DNA from: Candidatus Gastranaerophilales bacterium
Lineage (GTDB): Bacteria > Cyanobacteriota > Vampirovibrionia > Gastranaerophilales > Gastranaerophilaceae
DNA: 64,000 bases
Direction of reading: 5' to 3'
Assembly: GCA_947626225.1 (NCBI GenBank)
Contig: CANQRH010000003.1
Coordinates: forward strand, 161,363 to 225,362
In this document: piece by piece, positions 41,469 through 49,744 of the stretch
Layout: each line of letters opens with the position of its first letter
Numbering within the stretch: the first letter of the stretch is position 1
Position numbers and translations under genes: made by a program
The notes under the pieces: generated by a model
The model's database searches: none
What the model was told of the DNA's origin: nothing
What the model saw: the letters and a program-made list of their open reading frames with translations, nothing else

Positions 41469-43567
41469 TGGCACAGGAACAGGCAGCGGCAGGAAGCGGG
41501 ACAAATTTAAGCGAAATCTTTATGGCAATATTTGTATTATTGCTCATAATTCTTTTGCTGTGCGAACTTCCTAACTGGGTTATTAACGTTTCCATTTGTT
41601 TAAATATTACTCTGGGAATTGTTCTTTTGATGATTTCGCTTTATGTCAAAAAGACATTGGAGCTTGCATCTTTTCCTTCCATAATACTTATAGGTACAAT
41701 GTTCAGGCTCGTACTTTCCATAGCATCAACCAGATGTATTCTGGCAAAGGGCGAAGCGGGAGAAGTTATTCATGCTTTCGGAACATTCGTAACCGGCGGT
41801 AATATGATAGTCGGAGGTGTAATTTTCCTTATCATTACCGTTGTACAGTTTATGGTAATTACCAAAGGTGCCGAACGTATAGCGGAAGTTGCCGCACGTT
41901 TTGCATTGGATGCTATGCCCGGGAAGCAGATGACAATTGATGCCGATTTTAATGCGGGCTTAATATCTCCCGAAGAAGCGACTAAAAAACGTGAAGATTT
42001 ACAGAGAGAATCAAACCTGTTCGGCAGCATGGACGGTGCCATGAAATTTGTAAAAGGGGATACCATTGCAGGTATAATTATTACTCTTATAAACATTATC
42101 GGCGGCTTATGTATCGGCTGTCTTATGAATCAGATGCCTATAGCCGATGCGGTTTCAAAATATACAACCCTTACAATAGGCGACGGTCTTGCATCTCAGG
42201 TTCCATCACTTTTGATGTCAATTGCTGCCGGTATATTTATGACACGTTCATCCGCTGCTGATTCTTTAGGTACTGATGTTACCGGACAAATTATGAGTAA
42301 GCCTAACGCTCTGTTTCTTGCGGCGGGATTTCTTTTGTTGCTTGCGGTTACAAGCGGCTGGACGGGGCTGCCTTGGATTCCGTTTACGATTTTTGCAATC
42401 GGTCTGGGTATCGGCGGATTTTCTACTTTGATTAATGCCGACGTTCAATCACAGCTGGGACAGTTGGAAAGTGTACGCCAGAATATGCAGGATTTGGTTA
42501 ACCCGAACAGAATGTATGAACGTTTGGGCGTTGATGTTTTAAGTTTGCAGGTAGGTTCTAACTTGCTTGTTATTGCGGATCCCGATCAGGAAGGTCAATT
42601 GCTTGCAAAAATTGCCGCTCTGCGTCAGAGAGTAACTGATGAACTCGGTTATATTCTGCCTAACATAAGGATTATGGATTCATCCGCTCTCGATGCCAAT
42701 GAATATATGATATCAATTCGCGGTAATACCGTTGCAACCGGTTATGTATATCCGGGTAAATTTATGGTAATTGCAGACCAATGGGATGCTTTGAAAAAAG
42801 AAGTTCCGCAAGATGCTATTATAGGTATTGATCCGACATATCAAACGCAGGCATATTGGATTTCTCAGGAAGATGCAAAAATGTCGCGCTCGGTTACGGC
42901 TGTAGATTCAACGGACGTTATTGTTACTCACCTGCAAGAATGTGTAAGAAAACATGTTGATGACGTTATGACAAAAACTGACGTTCTTAAACTTATGGAA
43001 CTTGTTCGTTCTCAGGATCCTACACTCGTTAACGACCTTGTACCGACAATTATTTCAACGAGTGATTTAAGAAAAATATTCGTTAACCTGATAAGAGAGA
43101 AAGTTTCCATTAAAGATATTATATTCGTATTTGAAAGGCTTTGCGATTATGCAAGATTTTCAAAAGAACCGGATATATTGTCCGAACGTTTACGTGCGGC
43201 TTTGGGACGTCAAATATGTCTTTCAAATGTCGGTGATGACAAGGTATTATATGCTTTGACTCTCTCTCCCGAATGGGAAAAGACGCTTGATGACAGCTGC
43301 CAAAGAACCGAGCTCGGTACAATGTTTCTGTTAAATCCGATGCAGGTTCAGGAGTTGATTGAAACAACGGCAACTACATTGATGAGAGCGCATCAGGCTT
43401 GCGGTCAGCAGCCGGTAATTTTATGTTCACCGAGAATCAGACTTCCTCTTTATCAATTGCTTGAACGTCATATCCCGACCATTGTTGTCATTTCTTATTC
43501 CGAACTTATTACCGATATTAAAGTCGAAGCTATTGATACTATCGGTGAATCTTATGCGGTGGAATAA
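41468..43567 (+). CDS. flhA: Flagellar type III export gate protein FlhA
   Basis: 699-residue inner-membrane protein of the flagellar export gate. Eight or so membrane segments occupy about residues 20-310, with the FHIPEP signature MPGKQMTIDADFNAG (about 151-165). The cytoplasmic domain (about 330-699) forms the ring that docks chaperone-substrate complexes. It shares clear similarity with the soluble protein at 13749. The ATG overlaps the fliH stop by one base (TAATG). No FlhB, FliP, FliQ or FliR gene is in the window. The convergent lytic transglycosylase ends 4 bases after its stop. Confidence 0.96.
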   Translation: MAQEQAAAGSGTNLSEIFMAIFVLLLIILLLCELPNWVINVSICLNITLGIVLLMISLYVKKTLELASFPSIILIGTMFRLVLSIASTRCILAKGEAGEVIHAFGTFVTGGNMIVGGVIFLIITVVQFMVITKGAERIAEVAARFALDAMPGKQMTIDADFNAGLISPEEATKKREDLQRESNLFGSMDGAMKFVKGDTIAGIIITLINIIGGLCIGCLMNQMPIADAVSKYTTLTIGDGLASQVPSLLMSIAAGIFMTRSSAADSLGTDVTGQIMSKPNALFLAAGFLLLLAVTSGWTGLPWIPFTIFAIGLGIGGFSTLINADVQSQLGQLESVRQNMQDLVNPNRMYERLGVDVLSLQVGSNLLVIADPDQEGQLLAKIAALRQRVTDELGYILPNIRIMDSSALDANEYMISIRGNTVATGYVYPGKFMVIADQWDALKKEVPQDAIIGIDPTYQTQAYWISQEDAKMSRSVTAVDSTDVIVTHLQECVRKHVDDVMTKTDVLKLMELVRSQDPTLVNDLVPTIISTSDLRKIFVNLIREKVSIKDIIFVFERLCDYARFSKEPDILSERLRAALGRQICLSNVGDDKVLYALTLSPEWEKTLDDSCQRTELGTMFLLNPMQVQELIETTATTLMRAHQACGQQPVILCSPRIRLPLYQLLERHIPTIVVISYSELITDIKVEAIDTIGESYAVE

Positions 43568-43570
43568 ACA

Positions 43571-44676
43571 TTAGGTTATGTTGCTTTCTCTGTATTGGTA
43601 TTTGGAAACGAGACCGACACTGTCTTTTATTTCTCTGTGATATTGCGTTACCGCCTCGCCGTAAGCCAGTTTATCTGAACTGCCGTTATAATTTGTTGCA
43701 GCAGTTTTAATATCGCCTTTACTTTTATTTAAGTATCTTCTTAAAACAAGAGTACCGAGTCTGATATTAAATTCCGGATCCTTATTCTCGGTAAGATAAT
43801 TAAATATTTTTGTGTAAAGCTCCTCTCTTTGTTCCTGAGTCTTTGCGTCTTTAGGATTAAAATTTCTGCTTAACAGAAGTTCTTCCATTTCAGGGCCGTA
43901 AATATTCTCTTTAATAGTGTGATATTTTTTATCTCCGGCATATCCCAAATAGTCTCTGATAGGAGATGATGTAAGCTGCATATAGCCTTTACCGTTTTTG
44001 CCCACAACTCTGGAATTTAAACCTTGGAATGCGACTTCACGCTGAATAATTGCAATTACAAGTGTCGGATCAACCCCGTATTCAACTCCTGAGTTTACTG
44101 CAAAATCAACCATATTATCAAACTCCTGAAGTAATTTTTTCTGTTCCGGAGTTCTTTTATCTTCATCGATTTTCTTTATATCCGGTATGTTTTTAAAATG
44201 TTTTATGATATTTCCGTTTTTGTCAGTTCCTTTATTAATAACATAATCTTCTAAAAGCTCTCTGTTGTATTGGAAATCGCATTCATTTTCATAAACCTTA
44301 TTGCCGGAATATCTTTTTATATGAGTTTTTACATATGTCATACCGAGTTTTTCGGATATATTTGTTGTACTTTCAAGTATAACTTTTCCAGTACTTTTTT
44401 CGGTAATTGTTTTACTGATGATGTTTCCGTTTTTTTGAATATTTATGTCAATATATCCGTTTTCTTCTTCAGATAAAGGTACGTTTGGGGGGGGGCGGAT
44501 GAAAAATCCAAAACTCTGTTAAATGTTTGCTTTAAAGAATCATCTTCGCCGAAAAAAGAATTAAACTTGAATCCGAATATAGCAGAACGGATATAATCCG
44601 AAAAGTTTCTCGGCTGTTTTACGGGTATTCCGTAATATTGATTTGATGACGCTGATACTTTCGGTGTATCCGGCAT
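43571..44676 (-). CDS. Lytic transglycosylase-like protein, interrupted by a one-base frameshift in a C9 tract
   Basis: The two frames join at a run of nine G (44487-44495, C on the coding strand); 7 or 10 C would give one open frame of 367-368 residues. As sequenced, the first frame gives 77 residues (44676-44443). The second is open from beyond the tract, with its first ATG at 44341. The SLT-type catalytic domain is in the second part: AIIQREVAF (catalytic Glu), GKGYMQLTS and AATNYNGS. The enzyme cleaves peptidoglycan, and a sigma-28-like promoter upstream suggests a flagellar role such as rod passage through the wall. AGGAGAAAAA precedes the ATG at 44676. The frameshift is either phase variation or a sequence error. 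Confidence 0.8.
44487..44495. repeat. G9 homopolymer tract inside the lytic transglycosylase gene
   Basis: Nine G on the plus strand (C9 in the coding strand), within an AT-rich region, exactly where the reading frame breaks. Only one other such tract, at 48775, was noticed in the window. Confidence 0.85.
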
Positions 44677-44709
44677 AATTTTTTCTCCTACATTATCTGT
44701 CTGTTTTTT

Positions 44710-44737
44710 TTAACGGCATAAAGGTTATCAAACTTAA
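44710..44737 (-). promoter_or_regulatory. Sigma-28-like promoter of the lytic transglycosylase gene
   Basis: On the minus strand TTAAGTTT (44737-44730), 12 nt, GCCGTTAA (44717-44710): 7 of 8 matches to each sigma-28 box (TAAAGTTT and GCCGATAA), one base longer than the usual spacing. It lies 34 bases before the ATG. Confidence 0.4.
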
Positions 44738-44813
44738 AAAAAATTAGCTTTTTATTTAAAAAAACTTAACAATTAACATGGATTATAAGAAATTATTGTG
44801 ATATTTAATTGTT

Positions 44814-45020
44814 ATGAAATCCGTAATTTTATTTCTTATTGACATATACCGGTACATATCCAAATTTACACCGCCCGTATGTCGTTTTACACCAACATGT
44901 TCCGAATATACAAGACAGGCTGTTTTAAAATACGGTGTTCTTAAAGGTTTGTATCTGGGTGGTAAACGTATTTTAAAATGTCATCCTCTTAACGAAGGCG
45001 GGTATGATCCGGTGCCATAA
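44814..45020 (+). CDS. yidD: Membrane protein insertion efficiency factor YidD
   Basis: 68 residues. The family pattern is complete: [34 protein letters not shown] and [20 protein letters not shown], including the three conserved Cys. An N-terminal amphipathic helix sits at the inner face of the membrane. YidD is usually next to rnpA-yidC; here it stands alone before a two-component pair. There is no Shine-Dalgarno, and a TATTTA box ends 6 nt before the ATG (with TG upstream), so the mRNA may be leaderless. Confidence 0.93.
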   Translation: MKSVILFLIDIYRYISKFTPPVCRFTPTCSEYTRQAVLKYGVLKGLYLGGKRILKCHPLNEGGYDPVP

Positions 45021-45037
45021 TATTTCTTTATAATCAA

Positions 45038-45066
45038 TTGAAAAAGCTCGGATATTTTTATATTAT
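45038..45066 (+). promoter_or_regulatory. Promoter of the two-component operon, -10 box 6 nt before the start codon
   Basis: TTGAAA (45038-45043), exactly 17 nt, TATTAT (45061-45066), then 6 nt to the ATG at 45073. Transcription from this promoter would start at about the start codon, giving a leaderless mRNA. Confidence 0.6.
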
Positions 45067-45072
45067 TTCAAT

Positions 45073-45780
45073 ATGAGTGAAAAGCGTATCTTAATTATTG
45101 ATGACGATGATGAAATCAGGGAACTTTTGGAGTTTGATGTGGCGCAGAGCGGATATTTTGTTGATTCCGCGCGTGACGGGCTTGAAGGTCTAAATAAAGC
45201 CTTAAATAACTCTTATGATTTGATTTTGCTTGATGTCATGATGCCTAAGATGAACGGTTTTGATGTTTGCAAAAACATCCGTCAGGCAAAATTGTCCATT
45301 CCTGTTTTGATGCTCACGGCAAAGGGCACAATTGATGATAAAACAGAAGGTTTTGATTGCGGTGCCGATGATTACCTTGTTAAGCCGTTTGATATTCAGG
45401 AAGTTTTGTTGAGAATAAGAGTTTTGCTCAGACGTAATCAGGTTGAAGATAAAAATGCTCTGTCCGATGAAGTTTTAAAAGCCGGAGATATTGAAATTTT
45501 CCCTGAAACTCTTGAAGCTGTTATTGTGAATAAGCGTGTAAAATTGACGCCTACCGAGTTTGAAATATTGTACTGTATTATGCAGCATATAAATCAGCCG
45601 GTTACGCTTGCAACGCTTCTGGATGAAGTTTGGGGCTATGACAGCAATGAAGATGTCAGAATGCTTAGAGTTCATGTGGGAGGACTGAGAAATAAGATAG
45701 AACCGGATGCAAAACATCCGAAATATCTGCATACTGTTACAAATGTGGGCTATAAGCTCACGCCGTTCGGGGAAGGTTAA
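45073..45780 (+). CDS. OmpR/PhoB-family response regulator
   Basis: 235 residues. The receiver domain (about 1-120) has the acidic pair (IIDDDDE), phospho-acceptor Asp in LILLDVMMP (about residue 54), the Thr in MLTAKG and Lys in DDYLVKPF. The DNA-binding winged helix (about 135-233) contains EFEILYCIMQ and RVHVGGLRNKIEPD. It probably works with the histidine kinase that begins 2 bases after its stop. Its promoter sits so close that the mRNA appears leaderless. The target genes are not known. Confidence 0.93.
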   Translation: MSEKRILIIDDDDEIRELLEFDVAQSGYFVDSARDGLEGLNKALNNSYDLILLDVMMPKMNGFDVCKNIRQAKLSIPVLMLTAKGTIDDKTEGFDCGADDYLVKPFDIQEVLLRIRVLLRRNQVEDKNALSDEVLKAGDIEIFPETLEAVIVNKRVKLTPTEFEILYCIMQHINQPVTLATLLDEVWGYDSNEDVRMLRVHVGGLRNKIEPDAKHPKYLHTVTNVGYKLTPFGEG

Positions 45781-45782
45781 TT

Positions 45783-47462
45783 ATGTTCGGCAAGCATTTA
45801 AAAATTGTTGAGCAGATTGCTATAGTTTTTGTTTTTGCGGTTATTGTTCCTATGACAATAAGCGGATTAATCATCAATAATATTAACCAGCACTCAATGC
45901 GTCATCAGCTTAGAGAATCTGCGGTTTTAATCGCAAATATGGTGTCCGATGAAATTGATTTCTTTAATATGACCGTGAAAAATAACCTTGAACAGGTTGC
46001 GTTTTCACTTAAATATTTTTCCTCCAAATCGGCTAAAAATGCATATTTAAAATCCGTGGCGGAAAAATATCCCGACTGTGAAAAAATTGAAATTATAAAC
46101 ACGGAAGAAGAACTTCAAAAACTTATTGAATTTAACAGAAGTATCAAAAAAGCTACGGTACCTGTTGAATATAACGGCGGTTATCTTGTTGCAACATATA
46201 AATTGGATGCGGTGCGTGATGAATTGTTCCGCTCGCTAAAAGATGATAAAAGGCAGATTTATGTTCTCTCTAATGACGGAAATCTTATTGCCGAACATAA
46301 TTTGACAAACGATTCATATAATAAAACTCTTTCGCTTCTGCCAAAAAAATTGAAAAAAGATGTTCCGGTAATCTTCGGTGATGTGAAAAATACTCCGCTT
46401 GTATATGTATCAAAAGCTGAACCTAAAATTACCATTATTGTTAATACAACCGAAAAAGTTACAAGAAGGGCAATAAATGATAACAGTTTGAAAATAATTT
46501 TATCCTGTTTATTTGCAACTTTCGCGATTATATTTGTTGTCGGACTTTACACTTATTATTTATATATAAATATCAGACAGCTTTTTAAAGGAATTATTGC
46601 GATATCGAAAGGTAATTATGAACGTCAGATAAGGCTTTTGACGACTGCATTTACACCGCATGAAATCGTTTTTCTCGCTTTTGAATTTAACAGAATGGCA
46701 ACGGAAATTCATAAATCTTATATTCAGCTTAAAAAGAACAACAAAGAATTAAAAGAACTTAACGAGTTTCGTTCCAACTTAATTGATACGGTAAGTCATG
46801 AATTGAGAACTCCGCTTACGAGTATTCAGGGTTATACCTCTCGTCTTATGCGTCAGGATATTGTAATTGATGAAGAAACCCGTCAAAAATCGCTCAGAGT
46901 CATAAGAGAACAGTCTGAAAGGTTAAAACGGCTTATTGAAGATTTGCTTACAATTCCGGATATTGAAGGGATGCGCCTGAGAGTTAATCTTGAACAGGTT
47001 TATCTGCCCGAAGTGCTTGAAGATGCAAGAGTTTTGATCAGAAACAAGGCGGGTAAAGAGATTGTAATGAATATATCTGAAGATTTTCCGCATCTGAATT
47101 CGGATAAAGACAGATTAATTCAAGTTTTTGTTAACCTGCTTGAAAACGCTTCAAAATATTCATCTGAAAATTCCAAAATCGTTGTTGAAACGGAATTGGA
47201 CGGAGATTTCGCAAAAATATATGTAAAAAATGATTGCGAGGTTATACCGCAAAAGAAATTGAAAACACTTTTTGAAAAATTTATAAGGCTTGAAGACAAT
47301 ACAACAAGAACAACACGCGGTACGGGACTCGGATTGTTTATCGTGAAAGGTTTGATTGAAGCTATGAACGGAGAAATAGTACTTCACAGCGATGAAAATT
47401 GCGGTTTTTGTGTCGAAATTACTCTGCCGTTGGCAAAGGTGTATGATGAAGCACGCAATTGA
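45783..47462 (+). CDS. Two-component sensor histidine kinase with altered G1 box
   Basis: 559 residues. One membrane segment (about 15-37), an extracytoplasmic sensing domain (about 40-235), a second membrane segment (about 237-262), a HAMP linker, then HisKA with the His of VSHELRTPLTS (about 338). The HATPase has an N box (VFVNLLENASKYS) and G2 box (RGTGLGLFIVKGL), but the G1 box reads VKNDCEVIPQ where DxGxGI is usual, so the Asp that contacts adenine and both Gly are replaced. It may be a weak or non-catalytic kinase. It sits 2 bases after the response regulator gene, its evident partner. tadA begins inside its 3' end. Confidence 0.87.
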   Translation: MFGKHLKIVEQIAIVFVFAVIVPMTISGLIINNINQHSMRHQLRESAVLIANMVSDEIDFFNMTVKNNLEQVAFSLKYFSSKSAKNAYLKSVAEKYPDCEKIEIINTEEELQKLIEFNRSIKKATVPVEYNGGYLVATYKLDAVRDELFRSLKDDKRQIYVLSNDGNLIAEHNLTNDSYNKTLSLLPKKLKKDVPVIFGDVKNTPLVYVSKAEPKITIIVNTTEKVTRRAINDNSLKIILSCLFATFAIIFVVGLYTYYLYINIRQLFKGIIAISKGNYERQIRLLTTAFTPHEIVFLAFEFNRMATEIHKSYIQLKKNNKELKELNEFRSNLIDTVSHELRTPLTSIQGYTSRLMRQDIVIDEETRQKSLRVIREQSERLKRLIEDLLTIPDIEGMRLRVNLEQVYLPEVLEDARVLIRNKAGKEIVMNISEDFPHLNSDKDRLIQVFVNLLENASKYSSENSKIVVETELDGDFAKIYVKNDCEVIPQKKLKTLFEKFIRLEDNTTRTTRGTGLGLFIVKGLIEAMNGEIVLHSDENCGFCVEITLPLAKVYDEARN

Positions 47463-47898
47463 ACTTGCAAAATCCGCTTTAGGTGAAATTCCCGTCGGCG
47501 CCGTTATTGTAAAAGACGGAAATGTTATAGCCAAAGCTTGCAACAAAAAAGAACAGTTGAACGATGTAACCGCTCATGCGGAAATTCTCGCAATACGCGA
47601 AGCCGAGAAAAAACTCGGGCGCTGGAGACTTGATGACTGCGAAATGTATGTCACACTTGAACCTTGTCCCATGTGCGCTTGGGCTATTGTCAACGCTCGA
47701 ATAAAAACGGTTTATTTCGGTTCATATGATACAAATTACGGTGCATTCGGCTCCGCAATTGATGTGAAAAAACTTGCCAATTCACCGATAAAAATTTACG
47801 GCGGAATTATGGAGAAGGAATGCGATGAAATACTTAATCAATATTTTTTACGGTTAAGAAATAATTGTTCGTCTTCTTCTGAAAAAAACGGGTTTTAG
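47446..47898 (+). CDS. tadA: tRNA-specific adenosine deaminase
   Basis: Converts A34 to inosine in tRNA-Arg(ACG). The zinc-binding catalytic motifs are HAEILAI (His and proton-shuttling Glu, about residue 44-50) and PCPMC (about 76-80). The start region ALGEIPVGAVIV is typical. The ATG at 47446 (second of ATGATG; AAAGG upstream) overlaps the kinase 3' end. About 150 residues is the standard length. Confidence 0.93.
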   Translation: MKHAIELAKSALGEIPVGAVIVKDGNVIAKACNKKEQLNDVTAHAEILAIREAEKKLGRWRLDDCEMYVTLEPCPMCAWAIVNARIKTVYFGSYDTNYGAFGSAIDVKKLANSPIKIYGGIMEKECDEILNQYFLRLRNNCSSSSEKNGF

Positions 47899-47955
47899 CA
47901 CAATTGTTTACAAAGTGAACTAAGTGCGTAACATCTGCTGAAAGGCTGCTTTTTA

Positions 47956-48803
47956 TTATATAGTGTCAAAGGGTATAATCCAATTGGCATTTTTACATTT
48001 TGAAATTGTTTTAAACAATTTATCATAAAATCGGAAATTTTTATACTTCATGATTGTATGGTGTGCATTTAAACCAATTAATTTTGTTTCAGAGTTTAAA
48101 AGTTGTATTAATTCATCTAAAATAACATTCTCCTTCTTAAGTTTAAACACTTGCCAATTTACAAAATCATAATCTATGTTGTAAGGAGAGTGTTCTTCTT
48201 TATAAAAATTTGATTCGGAAATAATAATATTTTCATTAATAAGTTTATCTTTAAGTGCTTGGCACATATTATTATACGGCGGTACAAATACAGGTAAAAG
48301 TCTGTTTTTAAATATGGTTTTAAAATAGTTATAGTGTTGCATTATCATTTCAAAACTTTTTTCAATATCACAAGTTTCAGGAAACTCAGAACAAGCGGGA
48401 GGTGTTGCATTATTTTGATGAAGAATACCGTGTACTACCGCATAATGGTTATATTTAAAAATATTTTTAGTAAAAATCTTACCGTAATCTTTGTAGTTTT
48501 TAGGTACTATTGCCCATATTGCCGAGATTTTGTATTTTGCCAATAATCTCATCATATACAAAGTTTTAAATTTGTATTTAATGTATTTCCATTTAAAAGT
48601 ATCTTTTTGTGCTCTTATATCATCATCACGCCACCAAAAAGATACCTCTCCGGCATTTTTCAATGCATTTTCAAACTCTGTCCATTTACTTTTTATGTCT
48701 GATTGCTTTTTAAAACAGCCGAACGAAAATTTCCGCGAAAAAAATTTAAAAAGGTTTAAATTAATAGCCTTCTTGGGGGGGGGGCAAGAACGATGTTATT
48801 CAT
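47956..48803 (-). CDS. Polysaccharide deacetylase-like protein, interrupted by a one-base frameshift in a C10 tract
   Basis: An ATG at 48803 with a strong GGAGG 6 nt upstream starts the reading frame, which meets a run of ten G (48775-48784, C on the coding strand); 8 or 11 C would give a single frame. As sequenced the frame after the tract is read from TTG at 48663 (235 residues). It shows deacetylase (NodB-like) features: SFWWRDDDIR, with metal-site acidic residues, HGILHQN, FVPPYNNM and LNAHHTI. Such enzymes trim acetyl groups from surface sugars. The gene is more AT-rich than its neighbours. It is alone between tadA (convergent) and a divergent gene. It is either phase-variable or mis-sequenced. 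Confidence 0.72.
48775..48784. repeat. G10 homopolymer tract near the start of the deacetylase gene
   Basis: Ten G on the plus strand (C10 in the coding strand), at codons 7-10 of the predicted gene; the frame breaks exactly here. Confidence 0.85.
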
Positions 48804-48908
48804 ATATTTACCTCCAATAATCTATCCTTAGAGTTCATTATTTATTATTTTTTAGAATTTGTCAAGAAAAAATTTTAGGGGAATTATATATAATTTAATA
48901 AAAATTTG

Positions 48909-48917
48909 TGCTAATCT
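48909..48917 (+). promoter_or_regulatory. Extended -10 element TGCTAATCT, 6 nt before the start at 48924
   Basis: TGC then TAATCT (48912-48917), 6 nt, then the ATG at 48924. No Shine-Dalgarno is present. Similar to the queF and rimI starts. Confidence 0.45.
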
Positions 48918-48923
48918 TTTACT

Positions 48924-49664
48924 ATGATTAGTAAGTTGGAAATTGACAGATTGGCTGAAACTTATGAAACCGTTGATTTTATAAAAGATGATCCCGTTCA
49001 GTTTCCCCACAGATTTATAAATAAAAAAGATATAGAAATTGCAGGATTTGTCTCATCTTTAGTTGCTTACGGCTCACGAAAAGTCTTTATCAAAAAGCTT
49101 GATGAACTTTTTCGTATAGCTGATAACGAACCTTTAAACTTTATTTTAAATTTTGAGCCGAAAATTTTGGGGAATTTCAATTATCGCTTTGGTACTACGG
49201 ATGATTTTGCGGAAATCTTCAGCGTAATGCGCGGGTTGTATGAAAAAGACGGAGGGTTAGAGGAACTTTTCAAATACGGTTACGAAAACTTTGAAAATAT
49301 GTTCATTCCCGTTACGGATTATTTTTATTCAAAGTTTTCCGATAAAGCGGGGGCCGGCACTTACTTTATGATACCTAACCCGAAAAAAGGCGGAGCCATG
49401 AAGCGTATGTGTATGTTTTTAAGGTGGATGGTGAGGAAGCCTCCGGTGGATTTGGGTATATGGGATTTTATGAAACCGTCCGAGCTGCTTATTCCTCTGG
49501 ATGTTCATGTCGCCCGACTTTCTCGGGAAACCGGACTGCTGACAAGAAATTCCAACGATTTTAAAGCGGTGCTGGAAATAACTGAAAATCTGCGTAAATT
49601 TAATCCCGAAGATCCGATAAAGTACGATTTTGCTCTTTTTGGCTACGGGGTTAATAATATATAA
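48924..49664 (+). CDS. TIGR02757 / DUF2400 family protein
   Basis: 246 residues of a widespread but poorly characterised family. Typical segments are AGFVSSLVAYGSRKVFIKKL (about 33-52), RRGTTDD-like YRFGTTDDF (about 82), and the C-terminal KRMCMFLRWMVRKPPVDLGIW, LIPLDVHVARLSRETGLL and YDFALFGYGV. The family shares fold features with helix-hairpin-helix DNA-repair proteins, but an activity is not assigned here. The start lies 6 nt after a -10 box, without a Shine-Dalgarno. A terminator follows. Confidence 0.85.
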   Translation: MISKLEIDRLAETYETVDFIKDDPVQFPHRFINKKDIEIAGFVSSLVAYGSRKVFIKKLDELFRIADNEPLNFILNFEPKILGNFNYRFGTTDDFAEIFSVMRGLYEKDGGLEELFKYGYENFENMFIPVTDYFYSKFSDKAGAGTYFMIPNPKKGGAMKRMCMFLRWMVRKPPVDLGIWDFMKPSELLIPLDVHVARLSRETGLLTRNSNDFKAVLEITENLRKFNPEDPIKYDFALFGYGVNNI

Positions 49665-49673
49665 GGTAAAATA

Positions 49674-49697
49674 AAAAGGCGGTATTTACCGCCTTTT
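49674..49697 (+). terminator. Terminator after the TIGR02757 gene
   Basis: Stem AAAAGGCGGTA / TACCGCCTTTT with a 2-base minimum loop; usable from both strands toward the GGDEF gene end. Confidence 0.85.
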
Positions 49698-49744
49698 GAA
49701 AGATTTAGACATTGTGTCTTAGAAAGGAGCCTTTCGTGATTGTT

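Noticed and set aside
44443-44676. Separate small gene encoding a 77-residue protein
   Set aside because: The next frame continues the same protein without interruption once the C9 tract is changed by one base, so it is the N-terminus of the lytic transglycosylase gene.
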